Position numbers and translations under genes: made by a program. Below, in pieces: positions 8,914 to 17,303 of a DNA stretch of 64,000 nucleotides (within the stretch, counting starts at the first letter, position 1; every line of letters starts with the position of its first letter). The stretch covers positions 123,878-187,877 of the forward strand of contig NZ_KB907463.1 of NCBI RefSeq assembly GCF_000382045.1, read 5' to 3'. This DNA is from Variovorax atrisoli 110B. Its GTDB lineage: Bacteria > Pseudomonadota > Gammaproteobacteria > Burkholderiales > Burkholderiaceae_C. The notes beneath the pieces were generated by a model. The model worked only from the letters and a program-made list of their open reading frames with translations, did not search any database and was not told where the DNA came from.

Positions 8914-11703
8914 TCAGAGCGGCGGCAGCGGCCTTGAGGGCCGCGACGGCCGCCTGCGGTCGCGCCGCTGGCCCACCGGCTTCGGCGGCTTGCCCGGCCC
9001 TTCCTGCCCGAAGGCGAGCGTCCCCTTCACCCGCTCCACGCCGCCTGCCGTGACCACACCGCCCGCGGCCTTCTCGAGCTGCTCGACCATGCGCGCGATG
9101 CGGTCGGCCACGTTCTCGTTCGACAGCTTCTCGCGGAACAGCTCCACCATCAGCGGAAACGAGAACGGCGTGGGCCGCACGAGCGGCTTCAGCACCAGCC
9201 GCTGCGTGGTGATGCGCTCGAGGCTCGCGCGCAGGCGGCCGATCTCGAGCTCCTGCGCCAGCAGCTCCTGCTCGGCCTGCAGCAGCAGCCTGTTGCCGGG
9301 GTCGTACTTGCGGAACACCTCCCAGAAGAGCGACGACGAAGCCTGCAGTTGCTTGCTGCTGCGCTTCTCGCCCGGATAGCCCTGGTAGATGAGGCCCGAG
9401 ACGCGAGCGATCTCGCGAAAGCGCCGCTGCGCCAGTTCGCCCGCGTTGAGCGATGCCAGCACCTCGTGCAGCAGCGCCGCGCGCTGGTCTTCGCCCTCGC
9501 CCTGCGGCAGCGTCAGCACCTGCGGCAGCAGCGCCGGCCAGTCGACCTCGGTCGCGCTCAGCAGCTCGAAGCCGTAGTCGTTGACCGCGATCGAGAAGGT
9601 GCGGGCCTCGTGCTGCGCGACGCGCCACGCCAGGAGGCTCGCGAGCCCGAGGTGCACATGCCGGCCCGCGAAGGGGTAGAGGAACAGGTGCGAGCCCTCG
9701 CGCGTGCTCAGCGTTTCGGCCAGGAGCGTCTGCGGCGTGGGCAGCGCCGACCACTGCTGCTGAATCTCCAGCAGCGGGCGCACGCACTGCAGCTCGGGCG
9801 AGTCGTAGCGCCCTTCGCCGGCCTGTGCGAGCTGCTGCACCACCGCGTCTGCCAGCGTGTTCGACAGCGGCATGCGCCCGCCGCCCCAGCGCGGCACCGC
9901 AGCCCGCTTGCCGCTGGCGCGCCGCACCCAGGCCGTCATGTCGTGGATGCGCACGAGTTCGAGCAGGCGGCCGCCGAACAGGAAGCAGTCGCCAGGCTTC
10001 ATGCGCGCGACGAAGCTCTCCTCCACGCTGCCGATCTTCGAGCCGCCGAGGTACTGCACCGAGATGCTCGCGTCGCTCACGATGGTGCCGATGTTCATGC
10101 GGTGCCGCCGCGCCAGGCGCGCATCGGGCACACGCCACACGCCCTCGGCATCGGGCACCACGCGCTTGTAGTCCGGGTAGGCCGCGAGCGACGGTCCGCC
10201 CTGCGCCACGAACTCCAGGCACCACTGCCAGTTCTCGCGAGAGAGGTTCTCGTAGGCGGCCGTTCCCCGCACCTCCTCGTACAGGTCGTCGGGCACGAAG
10301 CCGCCGCCCAGCGCCACCGTCACCAGGTGCTGCACCAGCACGTCGAGCGGCTGCTCGGGCGAATGGCGCGCCTCGATGTGCCCGGCCGCGATGGCGGTGC
10401 GCGCGGCCGAGCCTTCCACCATCTCCACGCTGTGCGTGGGTACGAGCGTGATGCGCGACGGCCGCCCCGGCGCATGGCCCGACCGGCCCGCGCGCTGCAG
10501 CAGCCGCGCCACGCCCTTGGGCGAGCCGATCTGCAGCACGCGCTCCACCGGCAGGAAGTCCACGCCCAGGTCGAGGCTGGAGGTGCAGACCACAGCCTTC
10601 AGCTCGCCGCTCTTCAGGCCCAGCTCTACCCACTCGCGCACCTCGCGGTCGAGCGAGCCGTGATGCAGCGCGATGAGGCCCGCCCACTCCGGCCTGGCCT
10701 CCAACATCGCCTGGTACCAGATCTCCGCCTGCGAGCGCGTGTTGGTGAAGACCAGCGTGGTGCTGCTCGCTGCGATCTCCTCGATCACCTGCGGCAGCAT
10801 CGTGAGGCCCAGGTGCCCGCCCCATGGAAAGCGCTCGGCCACGCCGGGCAGCAGCGAATCGATGACGAGCTTCTTCGGCACCTGGCCCTGCACGAGCACG
10901 CCGTCCTCATGGCCCAGCAGCGCATGCATCGCCTCGTGCAGGTTGCCCAGCGTGGCCGACATGCCCCAGACCGCGAGGCCCGGGTTCCAGCGCCGCAGCC
11001 GCGCGAGCGCAAGCTGCACCTGCACGCCGCGCTTGTTGCCCAGCAGCTCGTGCCACTCGTCGACCACCGCCATGCGCACATGCCCGAGCACCTCGCGTGC
11101 ATCGGCGCGCGCGAGCAGCAGCGAAAGGCTCTCGGGCGTGGTGACGAGCACCGTGGGCAGGCGCTGGTTCTGCGCGCTACGCTCGGCCGACGTGGTGTCG
11201 CCGCTGCGCGCACCGGCGCTCCATGGATGCACCCGGGCGCCCAGGGCTTCGAGCGGCTGCTGCAGGGCCCTCAGCGTGTCGGCCGCCAGCGCGCGCATCG
11301 GCGTGAGCCACAGCACGGTGAGCGGATCGGCAACGGACCGGGCGTTCGGCCGCTCATTCGCCGACGCGGCCGTCTTGCGCGCCCGCACGAAGGCCTGCAG
11401 CGCACCGAGCCACACCGCATAGGTCTTGCCCGCGCCCGTGGTGGCATGCAGCATGCCCGACCTGCCATCGGCGATCGCCTTCCAGACCTCGCGCTGGAAC
11501 TTGAAAGGCTTCCATCCGCGCTCGGCGAACCATGCATCGAGCGCGGCCTTGACTGCCTTGCTCCTTCCCACTTCGGGGGAAGGTCGGGATGGGGGCAGGC
11601 GGACGTCGACGGGCAGCGCCTTCTCGGTGCGCCGCGCGCCCCCACCCCTGCCCTCCACCAGAGGGGGAGGGAGTGAAGACGGGGCTTCTGGATCGCTGCT
11701 CAT
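8914..11703 (-). CDS. Ligase-associated Lhr-like DEXH-box helicase
   Basis: 929 residues from ATG 11703, which overlaps the ligase stop (ATGA). Superfamily-2 motifs are in order: Q-motif region (FKFQREVW), Walker A (TTGAGKT, residues 88-94), DEWH, GMSATLGN, SLDLGVDFL and QRAGRSGH, then the long winged-helix/C-terminal part of Lhr-type helicases. It is expected to unwind or remodel DNA 3'-5' in a repair pathway with the ligase and exonuclease. Residues about 10-49 are encoded by repeat B2; the first family-like residues are ALDAWFAERGW. The only later in-frame start, GTG 11571, is also inside the repeat. Confidence 0.92.
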   Translation of the reverse strand: MSSDPEAPSSLPPPLVEGRGGGARRTEKALPVDVRLPPSRPSPEVGRSKAVKAALDAWFAERGWKPFKFQREVWKAIADGRSGMLHATTGAGKTYAVWLGALQAFVRARKTAASANERPNARSVADPLTVLWLTPMRALAADTLRALQQPLEALGARVHPWSAGARSGDTTSAERSAQNQRLPTVLVTTPESLSLLLARADAREVLGHVRMAVVDEWHELLGNKRGVQVQLALARLRRWNPGLAVWGMSATLGNLHEAMHALLGHEDGVLVQGQVPKKLVIDSLLPGVAERFPWGGHLGLTMLPQVIEEIAASSTTLVFTNTRSQAEIWYQAMLEARPEWAGLIALHHGSLDREVREWVELGLKSGELKAVVCTSSLDLGVDFLPVERVLQIGSPKGVARLLQRAGRSGHAPGRPSRITLVPTHSVEMVEGSAARTAIAAGHIEARHSPEQPLDVLVQHLVTVALGGGFVPDDLYEEVRGTAAYENLSRENWQWCLEFVAQGGPSLAAYPDYKRVVPDAEGVWRVPDARLARRHRMNIGTIVSDASISVQYLGGSKIGSVEESFVARMKPGDCFLFGGRLLELVRIHDMTAWVRRASGKRAAVPRWGGGRMPLSNTLADAVVQQLAQAGEGRYDSPELQCVRPLLEIQQQWSALPTPQTLLAETLSTREGSHLFLYPFAGRHVHLGLASLLAWRVAQHEARTFSIAVNDYGFELLSATEVDWPALLPQVLTLPQGEGEDQRAALLHEVLASLNAGELAQRRFREIARVSGLIYQGYPGEKRSSKQLQASSSLFWEVFRKYDPGNRLLLQAEQELLAQELEIGRLRASLERITTQRLVLKPLVRPTPFSFPLMVELFREKLSNENVADRIARMVEQLEKAAGGVVTAGGVERVKGTLAFGQEGPGKPPKPVGQRRDRRRPSRPSRPLPPL
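11559..11674. repeat. Dispersed repeat family B, copy B2, inside the helicase 5' coding region
   Basis: Hairpin units CCTTCCC...GGGGGAAGG and CCCTCC...GGGGGAGGG in inverted arrangement with inner GGGATGGGGGC / GCCCCCACCCC strands, as in the other B copies. It is in frame within the helicase gene and begins about 30 bp after its ATG. Confidence 0.82.
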
Positions 11704-13355
11704 TCGGGCAACAACGCCGCCAGCGTCTGAAGCGTGTCGGCCTCTTCCACCGGCTTGTCCTCGCGCCAGCGCAGCATGCGCGGAAAGCGCACCGCGATGC
11801 CGCTCTTGTGCCGCGTGCTGCGCGCGATGCCTTCGAAGCCGAGTTCGAACACCAGCGTGGGCTTCACGCTCTTCACCGGGCCGAAGCTCTCCACGGTGGT
11901 CTTGCGGATGATCGCGTCCACGCGCGCCATCTCGGCATCGGTGAGGCCCGAGTAGGCCTTGGCGAAGGGCACGAGCCTGCGGTCTTCCTGCCCGGGCGGG
12001 CCGTCCCACACCGCGAAGGTGTAGTCGCTGAAGAGGCTGGCGCGCCGGCCGTGGCCGCGCTGCGCGTAGATCAGCACCGCGTCGACGCTCAGCGGATCGA
12101 TCTTCCACTTCCACCACACGCCCACGTCCTTGGTGCGGCCCACGCCGTACTGCGCGTCGCGGCGCTTGAGCATCATCCCTTCCACGCCCATGGCGCGCGC
12201 CGCCTCGCGCTGGCGCGCGAGGTCGGGCCAGTCGGAGCCGGCGAGCATCGGGCTGGGCAGCAGCGAGGGGTGGTCCATGCGCCCGACCAGTTCGTCGAGC
12301 AGCACGCGGCGCTCCGACTGCGGCAGCGCGCGCAGGTCGCGCCCCTCCCATTCGAGGATGTCGTAGGCCAGCAGCACCACCGGTATGTCGCGCAGCAGCT
12401 TGGCGCCGAGCGTCTTGCGGCCGATGCGCTTCTGCAGCTCGGCGAAGGGCTGCACGCGGCCCTCGCGCCAGACGACGATCTCACCGTCGAGCACCGTGCC
12501 GTCGGGCAGCGCCTCGCCGAGCGCGGCGAGTTCGGGGAAGCGCTCGGTCACCAGTTCCTCGCCGCGCGACCACACCCACACCGTGCCCGCGCGCGTCACC
12601 AGCTGCGCGCGGATGCCGTCCCACTTCCATTCGACGATCCAGTCCGAGGGCGGGCCCAGCACCGCGTCGAACTGCTCCAGCGGCAGGTTGAAGGGATGCG
12701 CAAGGAAGAAGGGATAGGGCTGGCCGCTGGTCTTCTGCTCCTGCTCGGTGCCCGACTCCGGAGCGATGAGCGACTGGTAGTCGGCGGCCCGCGGCCTTCC
12801 TCCGATGTGCGTGTAGCCCATGAGCCGCTGCGCCACGCGCTTGGCGTCGATGCCGCCCACGGCCGCGAGCGCCTGCGTGACCTGCAGCTTCGACACGCCG
12901 ACGCGGAACGCGCCGGTGATGAGCTTGAAGTACACCAGCCGCTCCTCGGGCGCGAGCTGCCGCCACTGCGCACGCAGGCGGTCGGCAAGCTCGTCGGGCG
13001 CGTTCTTCGCGGCGTCGCGCAGCGGCAGCAGGTGCTGCTCGACCCATGCGGCAAGGCCCAGGTCGTGCGCGGCGGTGGGTGGCGGCAGCAGCAGCGCGAT
13101 GGTCTCGGCCAGGTCGCCCACCGCGTCGTAGCTCTCGTCGAACAGCCACTCGGGCAGGCCCGCCGCCTCCTGCGCGAGCAGCCGCAGCAGCTTGACGGGC
13201 ACCAGCTGGCGCGGCTTGCCGCCCGCGAGGAAGTAGACGGCCCAGGCCGCATCCGCCGGGTCGGCCTCGCGCAGATAGCGCTGCAATGCGGCCTGCTTGG
13301 CGAGGTTCGACGTGCTGGCGTCGAGCTCGTGATAGAGCGCGGCGAAGGCCTTCAC
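11700..13355 (-). CDS. ATP-dependent DNA ligase, bacterial ligase-associated-operon type
   Basis: 551 residues from GTG 13355. The N-terminal helical domain (about 1-200) is followed by the nucleotidyltransferase core: motif I EWKWDGIR with the adenylated Lys244, motif III-like VLDGEIVVW, motif IV EGMMLKRRDA, motif V WWKWK, and an OB-fold C-terminus (FELGFEGIARSTRHKSGIAVRFPR). It seals nicked DNA using ATP and is distinct from the NAD-dependent LigA. GGAAGGAG at 13363-13370, inside repeat B3, lies 7 nt upstream of the GTG. Its ends overlap the exonuclease (GTGA) and helicase (ATGA) genes. Confidence 0.95.
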   Translation of the reverse strand: MKAFAALYHELDASTSNLAKQAALQRYLREADPADAAWAVYFLAGGKPRQLVPVKLLRLLAQEAAGLPEWLFDESYDAVGDLAETIALLLPPPTAAHDLGLAAWVEQHLLPLRDAAKNAPDELADRLRAQWRQLAPEERLVYFKLITGAFRVGVSKLQVTQALAAVGGIDAKRVAQRLMGYTHIGGRPRAADYQSLIAPESGTEQEQKTSGQPYPFFLAHPFNLPLEQFDAVLGPPSDWIVEWKWDGIRAQLVTRAGTVWVWSRGEELVTERFPELAALGEALPDGTVLDGEIVVWREGRVQPFAELQKRIGRKTLGAKLLRDIPVVLLAYDILEWEGRDLRALPQSERRVLLDELVGRMDHPSLLPSPMLAGSDWPDLARQREAARAMGVEGMMLKRRDAQYGVGRTKDVGVWWKWKIDPLSVDAVLIYAQRGHGRRASLFSDYTFAVWDGPPGQEDRRLVPFAKAYSGLTDAEMARVDAIIRKTTVESFGPVKSVKPTLVFELGFEGIARSTRHKSGIAVRFPRMLRWREDKPVEEADTLQTLAALLPE

Positions 13356-14482
13356 GGCATTTCTCCTTCCCCTTCTGGGGGAAGGTCGGGATGGGGGCTC
13401 TCGGCCTCCTCATCGAGCGCCGTCTGCCCTCTCCCCTGCCCGTCCCCAGAGGAGGAGGGAGTCTCCTGATCATCTTCATCGCCGTACTCGGTCCTGAACG
13501 ACTGCGCATCGAGCCCGTTCTCGGTGAGCCACCGCACCATCACCTGCACGCTGCCATGCGTGACGAACACACGCTCGGCCCCGGTGCCGGCGATGGCCTG
13601 CTGCAGGCCGGGCCAGTCGGCGTGGTCGGACATCACGAAGCCCCGGTCCACGCCGCGCCGCCTGCGCGCGCCGCGCAGCTGCATCCAGCCGCTGGCGAAG
13701 GCGTCGGCGTAGTTGCCGAAGCGCTTCATCCATGGCGAGCCCTGCGCGGAAGGAGGCGCGAGCACCAGCGCGCGCTTCAGCAGTGCGGCATCGACGCCTT
13801 CGTCTCCCACGCGCAAGGTCGGCGGCAATGCCACGCCGGCCGCCCGGTAGACGGCATTGAGCGGCTCCACCGCGCCGTGCACGACGATGGGTCCGATGCT
13901 CGCGTCCACGCCGTGCAGGATGCGCTGCGCCTTGCCGAAGGCATAGCAGAACAGCACCGAGGCGCGACCGGCTTCGGCGTTGGCGCGCCACCATGCGTCG
14001 ATCTGCGCGAACAGCACCGGCTGCGTGGGCCAGCGGTAGACCGGCAGGCCGAAGGTCGATTCGGTGATGAAGGTGTCGCAGGGCACCGGCTCGAACGGCG
14101 GGCAGGTGCCGTCGGGCTCGGTCTTGTAATCGCCCGAGGCCACCCACACGCGCCCGCCGTGCTCGAGCCGCACCTGCGCCGAGCCCAGCACATGGCCCGC
14201 CGGATGCAGCGAGACGCGCACGCCGTGGTGCTCGATCACCTCGCCGTAGGGCAGCGTCTGCAGCGCGATGTCGCGGCCCAGGCGCGCGCGCAGCGTGCCG
14301 GCGCTGTCGGTGTGCGCGAGGTAGTGCCCGTGCCCGGCTCGCGCGTGGTCGGAATGCGCATGCGTGATGACGGCGCGCGCCACCGGCCGCCAGGGGTCGA
14401 TGTAGAAATCGCCGGGCGGGCAGTACAGGCCCTCGGGCCTGGCGACGACGAGGAGGTCTTCTTCCTGCTTTGCGGGGGGCAT
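13352..14482 (-). CDS. Ligase-associated DNA exonuclease (metallo-beta-lactamase / beta-CASP type)
   Basis: 376 residues. The HxHxDH metal site is at residues 41-46 (HAHSDH), with the later metal-ligand segments HPAGHVLGS, SGDYKTE and a beta-CASP half with FCYAFGKAQR and FVMSDHADWPGL. This is the SNM1-like nuclease of the ligase-associated repair set, predicted to process DNA ends. The conserved domain ends near FRTEYGDEDD. The last 35 or so residues (from ETPSSSGDG) are encoded by repeat B3. The stop overlaps the ligase start. First gene of a three-gene coupled operon. Confidence 0.9.
   Translation of the reverse strand: MPPAKQEEDLLVVARPEGLYCPPGDFYIDPWRPVARAVITHAHSDHARAGHGHYLAHTDSAGTLRARLGRDIALQTLPYGEVIEHHGVRVSLHPAGHVLGSAQVRLEHGGRVWVASGDYKTEPDGTCPPFEPVPCDTFITESTFGLPVYRWPTQPVLFAQIDAWWRANAEAGRASVLFCYAFGKAQRILHGVDASIGPIVVHGAVEPLNAVYRAAGVALPPTLRVGDEGVDAALLKRALVLAPPSAQGSPWMKRFGNYADAFASGWMQLRGARRRRGVDRGFVMSDHADWPGLQQAIAGTGAERVFVTHGSVQVMVRWLTENGLDAQSFRTEYGDEDDQETPSSSGDGQGRGQTALDEEAESPHPDLPPEGEGEMP
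13362..13463. repeat. Dispersed repeat family B, copy B3, at the exonuclease/ligase junction
   Basis: Inverted hairpin units CCTTCCCC-ttct-GGGGGAAGG and a diverged CGTCCCC-aga-GGAGGAGGG. It lies in frame at the 3' end of the exonuclease gene and provides the ligase ribosome-binding site. Confidence 0.82.
13363..13370 (-). promoter_or_regulatory. Ribosome-binding site of the DNA ligase, supplied by repeat B3
   Basis: On the minus strand the sequence is GGAAGGAG, then 7 nt, then the GTG start at 13355. This decides the ligase start. The octamer is the conserved outer edge of family B (also present in B1, B2 and B5). Confidence 0.75.
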
Positions 14483-14579
14483 GGCCCGCCATCGTAGGCG
14501 CTGGCGGGCTTCTGCGCCGCCGTGCGCCGGGCGCAAAGCGTTGTGGGCGGGCGCCTACCCGCCGGCCCGACCCGGAACG

Positions 14580-15143
14580 CTAGGGGCGCCTGGGGCCGTT
14601 CTTCATCATGTCGAGCACGTTCATCTTCATGCCGTTGGGCATGACCATGTCGCCCGGCTTCTGGTCGGCCTTGCAGGGGCCGAGCCACCTGGCCTCCATG
14701 GCGCTCGTTCCTTCGGCGCGGCCCATCAGCGGCGGGCTGTAGGTGGACTTGCTCTCCATGCGGTAGGCGGTCTGGAAGTCGCCGCTGATCACGGCGTGCG
14801 AGGTGGCCACCGTGTTGCCGATCTTGCAGACCGAGTCCATGACCAGCTTGCCGCCGTCCGAGCTCAGCGCCTGCTTGGAGCACATGTCCTTGCCCATGCC
14901 CTGGCCCATGTCGCGCAGCGCCTTGTCGGTGGCGGCGTCGATGCACTGCTGCACCGTGTGGGCGCCGCCGGGGCCGGCGGCCTTGCCCGCGGCTTCGCCC
15001 GCCTGGGTCCGGATTTCCCAGAGGCCGGGCTTGCGCGAGGGAAAGTCGAGCGCGAACGCGGGCGCAGCGACGAGGCCGGCGGCCAGGAAGGCCGCGATGC
15101 AGGCCCCGATGTCGGCTTCGACGGCGCACAGGCGAATCTTCAT
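14580..15143 (-). CDS. DUF3617-type exported protein
   Basis: 187 residues with an N-terminal signal (IAAFLAAGLVAAPAFALDFP). The mature part opens with KPGLWEIRTQ, has paired cysteines (QQCIDAATDK, DMCSKQ, SVCKIG, LGPCKADQKPGD) and ends with a Met-rich segment. This is the layout of DUF3617 proteins, small periplasmic proteins of unknown function common in proteobacteria. It stands alone, with about 76-100 bp on either side. Confidence 0.75.
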   Translation of the reverse strand: MKIRLCAVEADIGACIAAFLAAGLVAAPAFALDFPSRKPGLWEIRTQAGEAAGKAAGPGGAHTVQQCIDAATDKALRDMGQGMGKDMCSKQALSSDGGKLVMDSVCKIGNTVATSHAVISGDFQTAYRMESKSTYSPPLMGRAEGTSAMEARWLGPCKADQKPGDMVMPNGMKMNVLDMMKNGPRRP

Positions 15144-15220
15144 GGCGGTCTCCGGTTCCTTCGAGTGGCGAAGCCCGGGTTGTACCGTGCGCACCGCCGC
15201 GCCGGAATACCGCGATCGGC

Positions 15221-15943
15221 CTACGCCGGTGCGGCCGCCGCGGCGCGCTCGCGCGTGGCGAGGCCGAAAGCCACGCCCAGCGCCAGGCCGCCCAGCACGT
15301 CGATCAGCACGTGCTGGCGCACCGCCATCGTCGAATAGACGATGCCCACGGCCCAGGCCACGTTGACGGCGCGCAGCCAGGCCGGCGCTCCCACCGCCCG
15401 CAGCTGGCGCGCCAGCGCCACGCAGGTGAACACCGAGAACGACACGTGCAGCGACGGAAAGGCATTGCCCGCCGAGTCGACCATCTTGAGGAACTGCAGC
15501 GAGGTGCCGGGAGTGGTCTCGACCGCGAAGTTGGGAATCGCCGTGGGCAGGAACCAGAACACGAGCAGCGCCAGCAGCGTCATCGCCGCGCAGCCCAGCG
15601 AGAAGCCGACGAGCTCGCGCATGTCCCGGGCCAGCAGCACCGGCAGCGCGATGTAGCCCCACAGCGAGAGATACACCGGCAGCAGCCATGGCCAGAAGGC
15701 GACGAGCCCGTCGATGGGCGTGAGGGGCAGCACCCAGGCCTGGCCCGCGTTCCTCATGATCCAGAAGTACAGCGGGAAGAAGCCGAGCGTGGCGACGGTG
15801 TTGCCGACCAGCTTCAGCGGAAACAGCGTGATGCAGCGCCTCCACAGGCCCGCGAGCCATGGCGGCAGCATCGATGGAGGCGATGCTGCAGAAGACGAAG
15901 AAGAAGAGGTGGAGGACGTGGCGTCGGACGCGGGAGGTGTCAT
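15221..15943 (-). CDS. PAP2-family membrane protein (inositolphosphotransferase / phosphatase-like)
   Basis: 240 residues with five or six membrane segments (TVATLGFFPLYFWIM; LWGYIALPVLLA; MTLLALLVFWFLP). Two PAP2 active-site motifs are present: NAFPSLHVSFSVF and VRQHVLIDVLGG, giving the two catalytic histidines. The form resembles the PAP2_3/AUR1-like branch rather than soluble acid phosphatases. A Ser-rich N-terminus precedes the first helix, so the start could also be the internal ATG at MLPPWLAG. Likely acts on lipid phosphates or phosphodiesters in the inner membrane; substrate unknown. Confidence 0.78.
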   Translation of the reverse strand: MTPPASDATSSTSSSSSSAASPPSMLPPWLAGLWRRCITLFPLKLVGNTVATLGFFPLYFWIMRNAGQAWVLPLTPIDGLVAFWPWLLPVYLSLWGYIALPVLLARDMRELVGFSLGCAAMTLLALLVFWFLPTAIPNFAVETTPGTSLQFLKMVDSAGNAFPSLHVSFSVFTCVALARQLRAVGAPAWLRAVNVAWAVGIVYSTMAVRQHVLIDVLGGLALGVAFGLATRERAAAAAPA

Positions 15944-15968
15944 GGAAGCCCGGGCAGCGCGCCGCGCG

Positions 15969-17135
15969 CTACCAGGGCGTCCACTTTAATTCGCTTTTCG
16001 CCGAAGCCACCGTGCGTTCGATGAAGCGCACGCCGCGCGCGCCGTCCTCCACGCGCGGGTAGTCGGCCGCCAGCGGATCGGCCGGCCGGCCCGCGAGCCT
16101 GGCGCGGATGTCCGCCGCCACGCCCGCGTACACGTTCGCGAAGGCCTCGATGAAGCCTTCCGGGTGCCCCGCCGGCAGCCGGCTCGCGCGCTTGGCGGAT
16201 TCGCACAGCCATGGCGCGCCGCGCGTGAGCACCTGCAGCGGTCCGTCGTGCGGCAGGTGCACCAGCCGGCTCGGCTGCTCCTGGTGCCATTCGAGCGTGC
16301 CCAGCGTGCCCGACACGCGCAGGCGCAGGTCGTTCTCCAGGCCGGTGTTGATCTGCGAGGCCACCAGCACGCCACGCGCGCCGCCCTCGAAGCGCAGCAG
16401 CAGGCTGCCGTCGTCGTCGAGCATGCGTCCCGGCACCAGCGCGCCGAGGTCGGCGCACAGGCTCTCGATGCGCAGGCCGGTGACGGTGGCCACCAGGTTC
16501 TCGGCATGCGAGCCGATGTCGCCGATGGCGCCCGCAGCGCCGCTGCGTGCGGGGTCGGTGCGCCAGTCGGCCTGCTTGTTGCCGCCACCGGCTTCGACAT
16601 GGCTCGCGAGCCAGCCCTGGTTGTATTCGACGACGACCTTGCGCAGCTCGCCGATCAGGCCCGAGCGCACCATCTCGCGCGCCTGCCGGACCATCGGGTA
16701 GCCGGTGTAGTTGTAGGTGACGCCGAAGACCGTGCCCTTGTCCGAGACGGTGGCTACCAGCGCGTCGGCCTGCTCGCGCGTGTGCACCAGCGGCTTGTCG
16801 CACACCACGTGGAAGCCCGCTTCGGCGAAGGCCTGAGCCACCGGAAAGTGCACGTGGTTGGGCGTGACGATCGACACGAAGTCGATGCGATCGTCCTCGG
16901 GCCGCCTCAGTTCGTCGGCCAGGAGTGCCTGCCAGTCGCCGTGGTTGCGCCCGTCTGCCAGGCCGAGGTCGCGGCCCGAGGCGCGCGCTTTCTCGGGGCT
17001 GGACGAGAGCGCGCCTGCGACGAGCTCGATCTGCCCGTCGAGCGCCATGGCCTTGCGGTGCACGGCGCCGATGAAGGCGTCGCGGCCGCCGCCGACCATG
17101 GCGTAGCGCAGTTTGCGAGGGGGTGTGTCTGTCAT
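15969..17135 (-). CDS. Gfo/Idh/MocA-family oxidoreductase
   Basis: 388 residues. N-terminal Rossmann domain (YAMVGGGRDAFIGAVHRKAM), then SIVTPNHVHFPVAQAF and CDKPLVH, the family's EKP-type motif in the DKP form with its catalytic Lys, and a C-terminal substrate domain with GDIGSHAENLV, a typical G-x-x-D-x-G-x-H-x-x-D/N segment. It oxidises or reduces a sugar or cyclitol with NAD(P). It is the last gene of the sugar uptake operon at 17304-22413 and probably acts on the imported compound. Confidence 0.88.
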   Translation of the reverse strand: MTDTPPRKLRYAMVGGGRDAFIGAVHRKAMALDGQIELVAGALSSSPEKARASGRDLGLADGRNHGDWQALLADELRRPEDDRIDFVSIVTPNHVHFPVAQAFAEAGFHVVCDKPLVHTREQADALVATVSDKGTVFGVTYNYTGYPMVRQAREMVRSGLIGELRKVVVEYNQGWLASHVEAGGGNKQADWRTDPARSGAAGAIGDIGSHAENLVATVTGLRIESLCADLGALVPGRMLDDDGSLLLRFEGGARGVLVASQINTGLENDLRLRVSGTLGTLEWHQEQPSRLVHLPHDGPLQVLTRGAPWLCESAKRASRLPAGHPEGFIEAFANVYAGVAADIRARLAGRPADPLAADYPRVEDGARGVRFIERTVASAKSELKWTPW

Positions 17136-17163
17136 CGATCGTCTCGGCGTTTCCGGAAACTGT

Positions 17164-17280
17164 TCCCTCTCCCCTTGGGGAGAGGGCTAGGGTGAGGGTG
17201 GCGGCATTTGCGCACGCACCGTTTTCGCCGGCACCGCTGGCCCTCACCCCAACCCTCTCCCCCAGGGGGAGAGGGAGCAA
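17164..17280. repeat. Dispersed repeat family B, copy B4
   Basis: Inverted doublet with hairpins CCCTCTCC-cctt-GGGGAGAGGG and CCCTCTCCCCC-ag-GGGGGAGAGGG, and inner strands GGGTGAGGG / CCCTCACCCC. It is the most diverged B copy in sequence but keeps the same fold. It lies between the binding-protein and dehydrogenase genes. Confidence 0.8.
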
Positions 17281-17303
17281 GGCGGGCCTGCCGCTTCAGA
17301 ACA

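Noticed and set aside
17164..17280. Repeat B4 as a Rho-independent terminator
   Set aside because: The stems are GC-rich but no T run follows on either strand, and the doublet structure matches the other B copies.
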